Positions 17,865 through 28,574 are shown, counted from the stretch's first letter. The stretch: DNA of 64,000 bases from Aporhodopirellula rubra (GCF_014192335.1 NZ_JACHXU010000007.1:286983-350982), one strand, 5' to 3'. The notes: generated by a model not told the origin, from the letters alone. Program-made: numbers and translations.

Positions 17865-19241
17865 ATGACGATTACCAGCATCAATCCTGCGACAAACAAG
17901 ACCATCGAAACCTACACGCCGATGACCAAAGATCAGACGATTTCCGCGATTGGGAAAGCGGACGAGGCGTATCAAGAGTGGAAAAATAGTTCGTTCGAAG
18001 AGCGACGTAAGGCGATTCTGTCGTTTGCGAACCAGTTGAGAGAGCGTAAAGAAGAGTTCGCAAAGTTGATCACCCTCGACATGGGGAAACGAATTTCCGA
18101 AAGTCGTGATGAAATTGAATTCTGTGCCGAGATCGCGGAATTCTACGCGAACAACGCGGAGGAGTTCTTAGCCGACCAACCGATGAGCGACGTTGACGCG
18201 GATGCCTACATACACTTTGAACCGATCGGCGTCCTGATGGGCGTGATGCCATGGAACTTTCCGTTCTATCAAGTCACACGTTTTGCGGCACCAAACATCA
18301 TGGCCGGAAATACCGTGATGGTGAAACACGCGAGCAATGTCCCACAGTGTGCTGACGCGATAGAGAAACTGTTTCGCGAATGTGGATTGCCTGATAGCGT
18401 TTATACGAACCTGTTTATCCCGTCGGAATTCGTCGAAGCGATTGTGTCTGACTCGCGGGTACAGGGCGTTTCGCTCACAGGTAGCGAAAAGGCGGGCGCC
18501 GCCGTCGCCGCACTCGCGGGCAAGAATTTAAAACGCTCCGTACTGGAACTCGGCGGCAACGATCCCTTCATTGTCCTCGAGGACGCGGACATCGAGAAAA
18601 CAGTCGAGTTGGCCGTGAAGGGCCGAATGATGAATGCCGGGCAATCGTGCGTGGCCTCCAAGCGTTTCATCTTGCTGGAATCCATCGCTAACGAGTTTTT
18701 GGAAAGATTCAAGGAGGCCATGGGCTCGCTCGAGATGGGCGACCCCACGGATGAAGAAACCACTCTCGCCCCGTTGTCTACCGAAAGCGCGGCGGTGAAG
18801 TTGCAGGAGCAGGTTCAATCGTCCATTGATGCGGGAGCGACCGTATTGCTGGGCGGCGATCGTCCCGATCGAGAGGGTGCTTATTTCAATCCAACCATTC
18901 TGACCGACGTCACACCCGACATGCCCACGTTCGACCAAGAACTCTTCGGTCCGGTAGCGACGGTGTACGTGGTAAAAGATGAGGCAGAGGCGATCAGCCT
19001 CGCGAATCAATCATCTTACGGTTTAGGTGGCAGCGTCTACACCCAAGACAAGGAGCGAGGCCGACGCGTCGCGGAGCAGATCGAGACTGGCATGGTCTTC
19101 CTGAACCAACCGACAAACTCGCAAGCCGAGCTTCCTTTCGGCGGGATCAAAAACTCCGGTTACGGCCGTGAGTTGTCACACCTCGGTATCCTCGAGTTTG
19201 TGAACAAAAAACTCGTCCACATGGGCCCCGTCGAAGCATAG
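17865..19241 (+). CDS. NAD(P)-dependent succinate-semialdehyde dehydrogenase-type aldehyde dehydrogenase
   Basis: 458 residues. The ALDH fold shows general base Glu in LELGGNDPF (about residue 228), nucleophile Cys in NAGQSCVASKRF (about 262), cofactor loop GVMPWNFPFYQV with Asn, and the C-terminal PFGGIKNSGYGRELS. Overall it resembles the short SSADH group (GabD/YneI type), oxidising succinate semialdehyde to succinate or, more broadly, small aldehydes to acids. ATG 17865 has CGGAG eight bases upstream. No gabT is present, so a general aldehyde-clearing role beside the enone reductase is at least as likely as GABA breakdown. Confidence 0.88.
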   Translation: MTITSINPATNKTIETYTPMTKDQTISAIGKADEAYQEWKNSSFEERRKAILSFANQLRERKEEFAKLITLDMGKRISESRDEIEFCAEIAEFYANNAEEFLADQPMSDVDADAYIHFEPIGVLMGVMPWNFPFYQVTRFAAPNIMAGNTVMVKHASNVPQCADAIEKLFRECGLPDSVYTNLFIPSEFVEAIVSDSRVQGVSLTGSEKAGAAVAALAGKNLKRSVLELGGNDPFIVLEDADIEKTVELAVKGRMMNAGQSCVASKRFILLESIANEFLERFKEAMGSLEMGDPTDEETTLAPLSTESAAVKLQEQVQSSIDAGATVLLGGDRPDREGAYFNPTILTDVTPDMPTFDQELFGPVATVYVVKDEAEAISLANQSSYGLGGSVYTQDKERGRRVAEQIETGMVFLNQPTNSQAELPFGGIKNSGYGRELSHLGILEFVNKKLVHMGPVEA

Positions 19242-19345
19242 ACGACGCACCACTTCCCCCCATAGCCGATACACCGTGATCAGGTGAAGTTTTTTTTCGC
19301 GTCGTGGGCGAGGTCGCAATTCAGTCACGAGCGTGTCTGCGCCGT

Positions 19346-19375
19346 TTGAAGTTCATCACCTTGAAGTTCATCACC
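19346..19375. repeat. 15-bp tandem duplication across the kinase stop codon
   Basis: TTGAAGTTCATCACC occurs twice back to back (19346-19360 and 19361-19375). The right copy contains the TGA of the minus-strand giant kinase, so the duplication places a second in-frame copy of the tail just after the stop. It looks like a recent slippage event. Confidence 0.7.
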
Positions 19376-22300
19376 GATCTCGCGAAGTCATCTCGGCAAC
19401 CATTCTGATCAACCGTTCGCCATCGATCGGCTTCGATAGATAATCGTTGCACCCCGCCTCGAGACACTCGTTCATATCACCCTGCATCGCGTCCGCGGTC
19501 AGGGCGATGATCGGTCCTTTGTATCCCAGTGAGCGAAGGATTCGTGCCGTCTGATACCCATCGAGGTTTGGCATCTGCATGTCGAGCAGGACCAGTGCGG
19601 GACAATTGTCTTTCCCAAGGCAGTCTTTCATGAAGTCGACTGCAACCTGACCATCCTCGCACTCGTCAACCGTCGCTCCTGCCTTAGTGAGCAACCGACG
19701 ACTCAAGAATCGAATGTCACGTCGATCATCGACAACGAGCACCCGGCATTGCAAAGACAAACCCTCTAAACGCTTCGGCTCTGGTAATTTCGCCTCGCTC
19801 ACAGTCCCGGCGCCGAACTCAACCAGTTCGACATCAGCGACGTCTCCCACATCGACGGTCAGGGTGAATGTGCTGCCAACACCTTCGGTACTTTGCATCG
19901 AAATTTCGCCGCCGAGCATTTCCGCCAAACGTTTGCTGATCGCCAACCCCAATCCGGTACCACCAAAATGCCGACTGACCGTGGAGTCGCCCTGAGAGAA
20001 TGGTTTGAAGAGTCGGTCCTGTTGCTCATCGCTCATCCCGATACCGGTATCGACGATATCGAAGTGAAGGAAGCCGTGTGCAGAACGGAGAGTCCTATCG
20101 GCTGAGCCCGTCATATGTGGCTCATTGTCATTGTTCGACGAGTTACCGTCACATCGCGCGTCGTATCGGACAGAGATTTTGACGTGTCCCTTCCGCGTGA
20201 ACTTGATCGCGTTGCCGACCAGATTGATCAAGATCTGCTTTAGCCGTTTCGCGTCCGACTGAATCAGTTTCGGCAATTTCCCGACATACTCGACCTCGAG
20301 TGCCAATCCCCCCTCGCTCGCCCGCACCTCCATGACGCTTCTGACATCTTCGAGTAAGCGTGCGGGCTGAAAACGTTCGTTCTCGATATCCAGCTTTCCC
20401 GCTTCAATTTTTGACAAGTCGAGAATGTCGTTGATGATATCAAGAAGGTAATCGCCGTTACGTCGAATGGTTTCTAAATGACGAATCGCTTCCGGATCGT
20501 CGATCATGTCACTAATCAAATCCGCATATCCGAGAATCGCGGTCATCGGCGTACGAATTTCGTGTGACATGTTTGCCACAAACGCACTTTTCGATTGGCT
20601 CGCCGCGACCGCGGCCCGCTCACTCTCGCGAAGACGCTCCGCATTGAGATGTTCCTCCGTCGAATCCCAATTCAGTCCGTATAGGCTAACGACCTCACCT
20701 TTCTTATTGCGAACCACCTCTCCGACGCCCACCATCCATCGGATTTGGCCGTTGTTGCGGATCACGCGAAATTCATGTTCAAAGGACGCTTCCCCCCGCG
20801 TCGCTCGACTCCACTCCGCTTTCAAACCCTCGACGTCTTCGGGATGAACGTGCTCGAAGAAAAGCTCCGGTGACGCCGTTTGGTCGAGCGGAATTTCCAG
20901 CATTTCATAGACTTCTTCGGTCCAAATACTACCTGACGGAGTCCATTCCCAAGCAGCCATCTCGCCCGACTTCAGCGCCAACCGGAGGCGTTCTTCGCCT
21001 TGCCGAATACGTTCGGCGGTTACCTTTTGATCCGTAATGTCCCAGTTCAATCCGACCAATCGAGCCGGTTGACCGTCATGCCCCGGAATCAGTGTCCCGC
21101 TGGCCGCCAACCATCGCAACTGCCCATCTGGGCGAATGACACGGAACTCAACCTTGTAATCTTTTCGATCGTTCGTTCCATAGGGGAGCGACTCTTTGAC
21201 GTGCTGCACGTCGTCGGGATGAATCAGATCGAACAGAGTTTTCCCCATCCGTGGCGATTGCCTATCGATACCAATGACGTCACACCATTGGTCGTCCCAA
21301 TGGGCAATGTCCGTATCGGGCTGCCACTCGAAGGCTCCCATTCGCGCGGACTCCATTGCCAACGTCAACCGTTGCCGACTCTCGTGAAGCTGGTTTTGAA
21401 ACTGCACCTCTTGCGTGACGTCGCGAGCGACCAAGGTTCCGCGAATCGGTTTGGGAGGTGATACCGACTCGTCGTAAAAAACACGCTTGCGGATATCGAG
21501 CCAACGGATCTCGCCACCAGGCAAAACGATCCGGTGGCGATGCGAAATCTCACCGTTGTCAATCGACGCGAGCGAATGATGGATCGCCGACATCATCAAA
21601 TCGCGGTCCTCTGGATGGAAGAGCGCATGAACATCGTCGCGAGACACAGTAACCGCGTGATCCCCAAATCCATACAAGCGAGCCGCCTCTTGCGACAATT
21701 CGATTTGGTCCGTTTCGTAGTCGACTTCCGCCAGCGTCAAGGCAGCAACATCGATCCCCAATTGCAGTTTGCGCTCGGATTCGACCACTGCGGCTTCCGC
21801 CTCCTTCCGATCAAGAATATCAATCGCAGAGGGAATCAGATGAGTCACCCTTCCTTCATCATCACGGACCGGATTGAGCATGAAGTCGAGCATTCGGTTT
21901 TCATCTCCCACAACGCGGTAGCGAATGTCCCGACGAATCGACTCGCCTTCCGCAGCACGCGCAACGAGCCCCTTGAGTTCCGCCTGCAATTCGGGATCGT
22001 AGTTCCACCAGAAGGTGTCCCAAAATTTCATCCCAATAACATCTTCCCGCGAGAGGTCCGCCGACTGAAGCGCCGGTGCATTCGCCTCGAGCAACGTCCC
22101 GTCCGGCAGAAGAACGCCGATGAACCCGACCGTGTTGTCGATCACACGTCTCAGTTGAGCCTCCCGATCGGCCAATTCGAGTTGAATACGTTTGCTGTCG
22201 GTGACGTCTGAGATCACGCCAAAGAAATCATTCACCTCGTCATTTTCGCCGATCGCGGTCTGCCCGCGTCCGTGCAACCATCGACGTTCGCCATTGGGCA

Positions 22301-25300
22301 AATTGACAACGTACTCTTGGTCAAACGCCCCGCTGTTCTCAATCGCGTCCTCAATCGCCTTGGCAACACGTTCACGGTGTTCGGGATCGATCCGATTCAT
22401 AATCGCTTGCGTGTTCACGTCTTCGTCTGCTTCAAAACCAAACAGTTTTTTCAAGCTGTCTTCAACCACGACCTCATTTGTACGCATGTCCCAACTCCAC
22501 GGCGCCACTTTGCTGAACGCCATCGAGAGTTCCAAGCGTGCCTTCGCGTGCGCCAGTTGCCGTTCGGCGGCATGTCGATCGCGGATATCGACCCCGGACG
22601 GAATCAAGTATTCGACTTCGCCGCGTTCATCAAAAACCGGCGCAATCATGAAGTCGATATAAACACCCTCGTCACCGTGTGCAAAGAGCGACACATCGAA
22701 ACGGACCGTTTCCCCCGCTCGGGCACGTTCGATCGCATCACGCATCGATTGGGCGACATCCTCCGAATAGGTCCACCAGGGCGCATCGGCGAAAGGCTTA
22801 CCGACCACATCCTCACGTCTGACTTGGGCGATTTCGAGTGAACGATCATCAACCTCCAACAAGATGCCATCGAGTCCAACGAGGCCGACCAGCCCGAGTT
22901 GATGGTTGATCACTCGGCGCAAATGAGCCTCTCGGCCGGCGAGATCCAGTTCGTAGTGCTTCCGTTCGGTGATATCGGTGCACATTCCGACCCAGCGCTT
23001 GACGGTGCCACTGGCGTCACATTGCGGCAATGCTCGCACATGAGCCCAACGGTATTCGCCACTGCTTTCATGCCAAATACGATACTCCATCGACAGCGGC
23101 TGCTTGGTTGCAACGGTCGCTTCCCACGTTTTGATCGTCGGTTCGCGATCATCCTCGTGTAGCGCTTTCAACCAACCGTAACTGATCCACTCTTCAAACG
23201 ATTGCCCGGTAAAGGCACGCCAACTCGGCGAATCTTCAACGACCTTACCTTCGGCATTGGTAACCCAAACAATTTGTGACGATGCATCAACGAGCAGTTG
23301 AAAGAGCTCCTCACTCTCACGTAATTGCGTAACGTCAGTGAACGTCACCACGATTCCCGAGTCGACACCGGTGTGTGACCGATATGGCAAGACACGACGG
23401 ATATACGATTTCCCTGAATCGGCATCCACCGTGTCTTCGATGAAGCCGTCCTTGCGAATTGCCTTCGGGTCCGGCAACGGCGGCATGTTCGCCACGTTGG
23501 GGACGAACTTCTCGAGCGGCCGACCGATGTCGGTCGGAATCAAATCGTAGATATCTTTGATCGCGGGCGTGAATCGTCGAATATGCAAATCTTGGTCGAG
23601 GAAGACGGTCGCGATCTGCGTGCTACGCAACAGGTTCTCTAGATCGTCATGCGCCCGTGCCACGGCGTCACTGGTCGCTCGGATCTCCTCCTTGGACGTT
23701 TCGAGTTCCTCGTTTGCAGACTGCAACTCTTCGTTCATCGAGAGCAATTCTTCATTCGAAGATTTCAACTCCTCGTTCGCTGCCTCGATGTCCTGCAGTG
23801 TCTTGTCGAGATCATCACGTGTCGTTTCGAGTTCCCACTCGAGCTGCGTGACGAGCGATTCTTGATCGAGGTCAGCAGGCAGGATACTCAGTTCGCCCGA
23901 AGAGTCATCTCGCTTGAACGGCTTTCCGACATCATGAAAAACGACCAGGAAGAGCGATTCCTCTTCTCCCAGTTTCGGCATCGGCTGAACGGTGATCATC
24001 ACCCGCTGAACCAACTCGCCGACCCGGATCGACATGTCTTCATGCTCCACCTTTCGCCGCGTCTTCTTAGCCTCATTGATTGCGGCGCGCAATCCGATTC
24101 GCAATCCGCGTGCCGCCATTTTAACGATGTTGTTTTGGTAGTCCCCTCCACTGACCGTGAGATATCGCTGCATGTCAGCCGACGCATTAAGAATCTGTCC
24201 TGATTCGTCAATGACAACGCTCTTGGGCGCAAACTCATCGAGCGTGATCTTTTGCCGGATTTCGGTCAGATCAGTAGATTCGTCTGGAGTGGTGTCGTCG
24301 GGAGCATCTGAATGCATTGGGATCCGCGCGGGACGTTGTTGGTTTGAATTGCGTGAACCGATGGAAGTCCCTTTGCGTTGGGAGATTCGATAGTGCGAAT
24401 TAATGGGACGAAACAACTCGCCATGCGAAACGATGTTTTCACTCGGACCGAGAAAGAGAAATCCCGATGGGCGCAAAGCATAGTGAAACAGCGGAATGAG
24501 CTTGTTCTGCAAATGCTGACCGAGGTAGATCAACAGATTACGACAGGATATCAAATCTTGACGCGAAAAAGGTGGATCGCTGATCAGGTTGTGAACGGAG
24601 AACAACACCATCTCGCGAATGGACTTGTTGACATGATAGCGTTTGCCACGTTTGGAAAAAAAACGTTTGAGTCGTTCAGGACTGACCTGCTCCTCAATGC
24701 CTGAGGGATAGGCTCCGGCTCGCGCGATCTGCAGCGCGTGCTCATCGATATCGGTTGCGAAGATCTGAACTTGGCAGTTTGACTGCAACTCATCCATCAC
24801 CTCGCGGCAAAGGATCGCCATCGAATAAGCTTCCTGCCCGGAAGCACATCCCGCGACCCAAATGCGAACACAATCATCGTCTGAACGCCCGTCAAACAAG
24901 TTGGGCAAGACAGATGAACGGAGTGAATCAAATGCCTCAGGATCACGGAAGAAAGCGGTTACTCCGATCAACAGTTCTCGAAACAGGCGACGAACTTCAT
25001 CCCCGTTTTCTTGCAAAAGCTCAACGTAGTCATCGACGAGCGTGAGCCGCAACACTTGCATTCGGCGTTGAATACGTCGGGTGAGCGTATTGATTTTGTA
25101 GTGTTGAAAATTGTGCTTGGTTACCTCCAACAGACGCTCGGCAATCTCGGGAATGGCTTCCTTGATATCGCTTTGCCAATGCACGTTCTTTTCAGGTTGC
25201 GTCAGTTCGCTCCAATGTTGGGCATAGTTGAGCAGCTCCGTCGCAATTTCATGGGGCGACAACACGTGATCAGCCACTCCAGTCGTTGCGGCACTTCGTG

Positions 25301-25802
25301 GCATTGAATCGAATCTCGCAGACTGAGGATCCTGTGCGCACGTTAATCCGCCCTGATCACTGATCGATTTCAGACCGAGTGTTCCGTCACTGCCCGACCC
25401 CGACAAAATCACACCGACCCCACGCTCGCGTTGATCTTCAGCTACCGAATGAAAGAAAAAATCGATAGGCGCTCGCTGACGTGCCTCATCGTCATCCTGA
25501 ACGATCGTGACGAAGCTGTTTTTGAGTGCCAAGAGTTTCTTGGGGGGGCAAACATAAACCGTCGCGGACTTGAGTTTGCGACGGCCCTCGATCTCGACCA
25601 CTTTCAAGTTCGTTGACTTTGTTAACAACTCGGGCAGCAACGATTCTCGAGTCGCGTCAAGATGCTGAATGAAAACGATCGCCATCTCGGGACTGTCTCC
25701 GAGACCACGCAATAATTCCTGGAACGCCTCGAGTCCTCCTGCGGAGGCGCCGACTGCGACGATGAGTGGCGACTGCGTTTTCGGGTTGGCCGTATTTGTC
25801 AT
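19371..25802 (-). CDS. CheB-CheR-multi-PAS-hybrid histidine kinase fusion
   Basis: 2143 residues. Order seen: CheB methylesterase (1-190) with catalytic Ser20 (VGASAGG), His47 (IQHLD) and Asp139 (SGSGSDG); CheR methyltransferase (about 220-480) with the SAM loop WVAGCASGQEAYS; a coiled coil rich in Glu/Asn/Ser repeats (about 640-715: EELKSSNEELLSMNEEL); eight PAS units; HisKA with MSHEIRTPM (His near 1747); HATPase with DTGIGM and GGTGLGLAIS; C-terminal receiver with Asp in LLDMQMPNLDG (near 2073). CheB/CheR-PAS fusions sense unknown signals and may not modify classical chemoreceptors; none is encoded here. Predicted cytoplasmic, no transmembrane helix. Its gene is followed upstream by the second hybrid kinase in the same direction, 279 bp apart. 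Confidence 0.93.
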   Translation of the reverse strand: MTNTANPKTQSPLIVAVGASAGGLEAFQELLRGLGDSPEMAIVFIQHLDATRESLLPELLTKSTNLKVVEIEGRRKLKSATVYVCPPKKLLALKNSFVTIVQDDDEARQRAPIDFFFHSVAEDQRERGVGVILSGSGSDGTLGLKSISDQGGLTCAQDPQSARFDSMPRSAATTGVADHVLSPHEIATELLNYAQHWSELTQPEKNVHWQSDIKEAIPEIAERLLEVTKHNFQHYKINTLTRRIQRRMQVLRLTLVDDYVELLQENGDEVRRLFRELLIGVTAFFRDPEAFDSLRSSVLPNLFDGRSDDDCVRIWVAGCASGQEAYSMAILCREVMDELQSNCQVQIFATDIDEHALQIARAGAYPSGIEEQVSPERLKRFFSKRGKRYHVNKSIREMVLFSVHNLISDPPFSRQDLISCRNLLIYLGQHLQNKLIPLFHYALRPSGFLFLGPSENIVSHGELFRPINSHYRISQRKGTSIGSRNSNQQRPARIPMHSDAPDDTTPDESTDLTEIRQKITLDEFAPKSVVIDESGQILNASADMQRYLTVSGGDYQNNIVKMAARGLRIGLRAAINEAKKTRRKVEHEDMSIRVGELVQRVMITVQPMPKLGEEESLFLVVFHDVGKPFKRDDSSGELSILPADLDQESLVTQLEWELETTRDDLDKTLQDIEAANEELKSSNEELLSMNEELQSANEELETSKEEIRATSDAVARAHDDLENLLRSTQIATVFLDQDLHIRRFTPAIKDIYDLIPTDIGRPLEKFVPNVANMPPLPDPKAIRKDGFIEDTVDADSGKSYIRRVLPYRSHTGVDSGIVVTFTDVTQLRESEELFQLLVDASSQIVWVTNAEGKVVEDSPSWRAFTGQSFEEWISYGWLKALHEDDREPTIKTWEATVATKQPLSMEYRIWHESSGEYRWAHVRALPQCDASGTVKRWVGMCTDITERKHYELDLAGREAHLRRVINHQLGLVGLVGLDGILLEVDDRSLEIAQVRREDVVGKPFADAPWWTYSEDVAQSMRDAIERARAGETVRFDVSLFAHGDEGVYIDFMIAPVFDERGEVEYLIPSGVDIRDRHAAERQLAHAKARLELSMAFSKVAPWSWDMRTNEVVVEDSLKKLFGFEADEDVNTQAIMNRIDPEHRERVAKAIEDAIENSGAFDQEYVVNLPNGERRWLHGRGQTAIGENDEVNDFFGVISDVTDSKRIQLELADREAQLRRVIDNTVGFIGVLLPDGTLLEANAPALQSADLSREDVIGMKFWDTFWWNYDPELQAELKGLVARAAEGESIRRDIRYRVVGDENRMLDFMLNPVRDDEGRVTHLIPSAIDILDRKEAEAAVVESERKLQLGIDVAALTLAEVDYETDQIELSQEAARLYGFGDHAVTVSRDDVHALFHPEDRDLMMSAIHHSLASIDNGEISHRHRIVLPGGEIRWLDIRKRVFYDESVSPPKPIRGTLVARDVTQEVQFQNQLHESRQRLTLAMESARMGAFEWQPDTDIAHWDDQWCDVIGIDRQSPRMGKTLFDLIHPDDVQHVKESLPYGTNDRKDYKVEFRVIRPDGQLRWLAASGTLIPGHDGQPARLVGLNWDITDQKVTAERIRQGEERLRLALKSGEMAAWEWTPSGSIWTEEVYEMLEIPLDQTASPELFFEHVHPEDVEGLKAEWSRATRGEASFEHEFRVIRNNGQIRWMVGVGEVVRNKKGEVVSLYGLNWDSTEEHLNAERLRESERAAVAASQSKSAFVANMSHEIRTPMTAILGYADLISDMIDDPEAIRHLETIRRNGDYLLDIINDILDLSKIEAGKLDIENERFQPARLLEDVRSVMEVRASEGGLALEVEYVGKLPKLIQSDAKRLKQILINLVGNAIKFTRKGHVKISVRYDARCDGNSSNNDNEPHMTGSADRTLRSAHGFLHFDIVDTGIGMSDEQQDRLFKPFSQGDSTVSRHFGGTGLGLAISKRLAEMLGGEISMQSTEGVGSTFTLTVDVGDVADVELVEFGAGTVSEAKLPEPKRLEGLSLQCRVLVVDDRRDIRFLSRRLLTKAGATVDECEDGQVAVDFMKDCLGKDNCPALVLLDMQMPNLDGYQTARILRSLGYKGPIIALTADAMQGDMNECLEAGCNDYLSKPIDGERLIRMVAEMTSRDR

Positions 25803-26081
25803 ATTCTAAGTAAGTTGGATCATTTTCGTTCAATCGTATCATCCGAGCAAATCCCGTAGGACGATGCCTTCAACACGCTCGGATGAAGCAAATACGGAAA
25901 CGGTCGCATTAAGCTCGGTCCACGTTGAGTGGAAGAAGGTTCACATCGAAACAAACGGGCAGGAGAACTGCAACGCTAAGATTGCAGACGGCATCAGAAT
26001 TGTGATCCCGCAATATCGCTCGCCCCTTCGTCACCTTCCCTCCGAACGAAAAAGACGACGCGTCCTGCGAATTCGTCGCGA

Positions 26082-28574
26082 TTACGATCCGTTGGTTTCT
26101 TCACTGATTTTACCTCGAAGCCACTTGGCTCGTTCTTTTCGACGTTCTGTCAATTCGTCAGCCAAAATTTCCTGCGTGTATTTGGCCACCATGCTGACCA
26201 AACGCATGTGATCGATCGGTTTGGAAAGGTAATCGTCGCAACCACCATTAAGACACCGATCCCGATCCCCTTTCATCGCATCCGCGGTCAATGCGATGAT
26301 CGGCCACTGAATCCCCTCGGATCGCAGCTGCGCTGTCGCATGCAGCCCATCGACGTTCGGCATTTGCATGTCCATCACGATCAAATCAAACGGTTGCCCT
26401 TCGTCACGAGCGGCGATCGCGGCATCAATTCCCTGCTGTCCATCCTCAGCCGTCGCGACCTTCGCACCTGCTTTCTCGAGAAAGTGTTGACTGATGTGAC
26501 GCACGTCACGGCGATCGTCAACGACGAGCACGCGGCACGAAAGTCGGGGCGATTCGGGAAACGGAACATCAGGCTCGCCTTCCCGGACCACGAGACTCGG
26601 TTTGACCAACTCGATGTCCTCAAACGAAGCGATCGGCAAGCGGACGTAAAACGTCGATCCACGCTCAGGCACGCTCCTCAAATCCATTTCGCCGTCCATC
26701 ATATGCACCAGTCGTTGACTGATTGCGAGGCCCAAGCCACTGCCGCCGTACTGCCGCGTCACCGAAGAGTCCCCCTGGGAGAAGGGTTTGAACAGTCGTT
26801 CTTGCTGCTCGAGCGTCATCCCAATCCCCGTGTCTTCGATCGCGAATTCGATCATCGGGGTCTTAACGTCTTCGAGGAACTTCACCTTCAGACGAACGGA
26901 ACCTTCATCGGTAAACTTGATCGCGTTGCCAATCAAATTGATAAGCACCTGTCGCAAACGTGTCGGATCGGTCTCGATCGTCTTGGGGACCAATCCTTCA
27001 AAAACCACATCAAATTTGACCTTCTTCTCCTCAGCTCGGACCGCCATCAGCGATTGTATGTCCGCGACAAGTTGCGGCAGCGCGGTGGGTTCAACATCGA
27101 CGTCGAGTTTACCGGCTTCGATACGCGACAGATCCAAGATGTCGTTGATCAGCTCGAGCAGGTGTTCACCGTTGCGTTTCATGATCAAGACGCAGTTGCG
27201 GTTATCGGGGTCGTTGAGGTGCCCGAGCAACACGTCGGCGTATCCAAGAATCGCAGCCATCGGCGTGCGAATCTCGTGGCTCATATTGGCTAAGAATTCA
27301 CTCTTGGATTGGTTCGCCGCCAGTGCCATTTGCTCGCTCTCGCGCAACCGCACTTCCTGTTCTTTTCGCTGGGTGATGTCTTGCACGATCGCACTCACGG
27401 CCGTCACCGTCGTACCACTCTCGCCGTTGAGATCCAACGGATAGTAACTGGCCAACCAAGTGCGTCGCTCACCACTGGTCGGGTGGGTTCCGACAATTTC
27501 CACATCGACCACGGGTTCACCGGTTCGAAACACGCGATCGTAGTGTGGTTTGATTTGGTCCTGAAAACCGTTGAGAAACTCCTCGGCAGTGCGACCGATG
27601 TGGTCCTCTCGGGCGACTCCGTTGATCTTTGCCAGTGTGTCGTTGATCCTCAGAAAACGGTAATCGCGGTCGATCAAAGACATTCCCACCGGAGCGGACT
27701 GATAGATCAACTCCAGCTCTCGTTTTTGTTTGACCAGCTCGGTGCGAGCAATCCCGAGATTAACTTCCGCTTGACGCTGTCCCTCGATGTCGCTGATCGT
27801 GCCAACCCACTCGATCACGCCGCCATCGGAGTCAAAAACCGGAACCGCCTCGGCTACGAACTGGTGCCATGCCTGCGCCGCATGATTCCATATTCGCCCC
27901 GTCGCTTGATACTTGGTCAACGTGGTGGCGGCTTGGTTCCACTTTCTCAACAACTCATCGCGATCCTCTTCATGGATTACATCAACCCATCCAAAATCTT
28001 TGAGTTCCTCCCACGACTGCCCCGTGTATCGCTCCCATGATGCCTGTGGGGTCGTGAATTTCCCCTCTGAACTCGCGGTCCAAACGATGCTTCGCGTTCC
28101 TTCGATTAACGCTTGATGTCGGGCATTGGCAGCCAACAACTGTCGCTCGGTGATCGTGCGTTGCTCGACTTCGTTCTCAAGACGTTGGATCGTAGCGGTC
28201 AATGAAGGCAACTTCATGACGTGCGGCAGATTCTTCACGATGACGCCGAGAGTCACCCACGACACAATCGCGGTAAAGAACTTCGCAAGAGCACTCACAC
28301 GATAGATCGGGTTCCAAAAAATCACCGCCTCGATCATGTGCGTCACCCCGCACGCAACGATGAACGCGGCGAAGAGATAAATGATCCGAGGCAGGATGAC
28401 GTCTTTCCTCGTCCGGACGAAATAGATCAACGATAACGGGATGCCAAAGTAGGCCGCCCCGATCGCGATGTCCGAAACGATATGCAGCCACCCCAGGAAC
28501 TCCGACCAGTGCCCGCAATACCATCGCGCGGGAAAGTCCGAGGTGTCAAAGAACTTCTCGAAGAACTCTTGCAT
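26082..28574 (-). CDS. hybrid histidine kinase with ethylene-receptor-like membrane sensor
   Basis: 830 residues. The N-terminal 125 residues hold three transmembrane helices with the plant/cyanobacterial ethylene-binding signature: Asp35 (HIVSDIAIG), Tyr42, Ile45-Pro46 (AYFGIPLSLIYFV), Phe71, and Cys75/His79 (FIVACGVTHMI), corresponding to ETR1 Asp25, Tyr32, Ile35-Pro36, Phe61, Cys65 and His69 with the same spacing. Cys and His are the copper ligands in ETR1. Then a coiled coil, two PAS domains (about 150-265, 280-400), HisKA with MSHEIRTPM (His near 434), HATPase (GGSGLGLAIS) and a receiver with Asp in IVMDMQMPN (near 734). The start codon overlaps the stop of the MerR-like gene (TGATG), so the two are translated together. 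Confidence 0.93.
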   Translation of the reverse strand: MQEFFEKFFDTSDFPARWYCGHWSEFLGWLHIVSDIAIGAAYFGIPLSLIYFVRTRKDVILPRIIYLFAAFIVACGVTHMIEAVIFWNPIYRVSALAKFFTAIVSWVTLGVIVKNLPHVMKLPSLTATIQRLENEVEQRTITERQLLAANARHQALIEGTRSIVWTASSEGKFTTPQASWERYTGQSWEELKDFGWVDVIHEEDRDELLRKWNQAATTLTKYQATGRIWNHAAQAWHQFVAEAVPVFDSDGGVIEWVGTISDIEGQRQAEVNLGIARTELVKQKRELELIYQSAPVGMSLIDRDYRFLRINDTLAKINGVAREDHIGRTAEEFLNGFQDQIKPHYDRVFRTGEPVVDVEIVGTHPTSGERRTWLASYYPLDLNGESGTTVTAVSAIVQDITQRKEQEVRLRESEQMALAANQSKSEFLANMSHEIRTPMAAILGYADVLLGHLNDPDNRNCVLIMKRNGEHLLELINDILDLSRIEAGKLDVDVEPTALPQLVADIQSLMAVRAEEKKVKFDVVFEGLVPKTIETDPTRLRQVLINLIGNAIKFTDEGSVRLKVKFLEDVKTPMIEFAIEDTGIGMTLEQQERLFKPFSQGDSSVTRQYGGSGLGLAISQRLVHMMDGEMDLRSVPERGSTFYVRLPIASFEDIELVKPSLVVREGEPDVPFPESPRLSCRVLVVDDRRDVRHISQHFLEKAGAKVATAEDGQQGIDAAIAARDEGQPFDLIVMDMQMPNVDGLHATAQLRSEGIQWPIIALTADAMKGDRDRCLNGGCDDYLSKPIDHMRLVSMVAKYTQEILADELTERRKERAKWLRGKISEETNGS

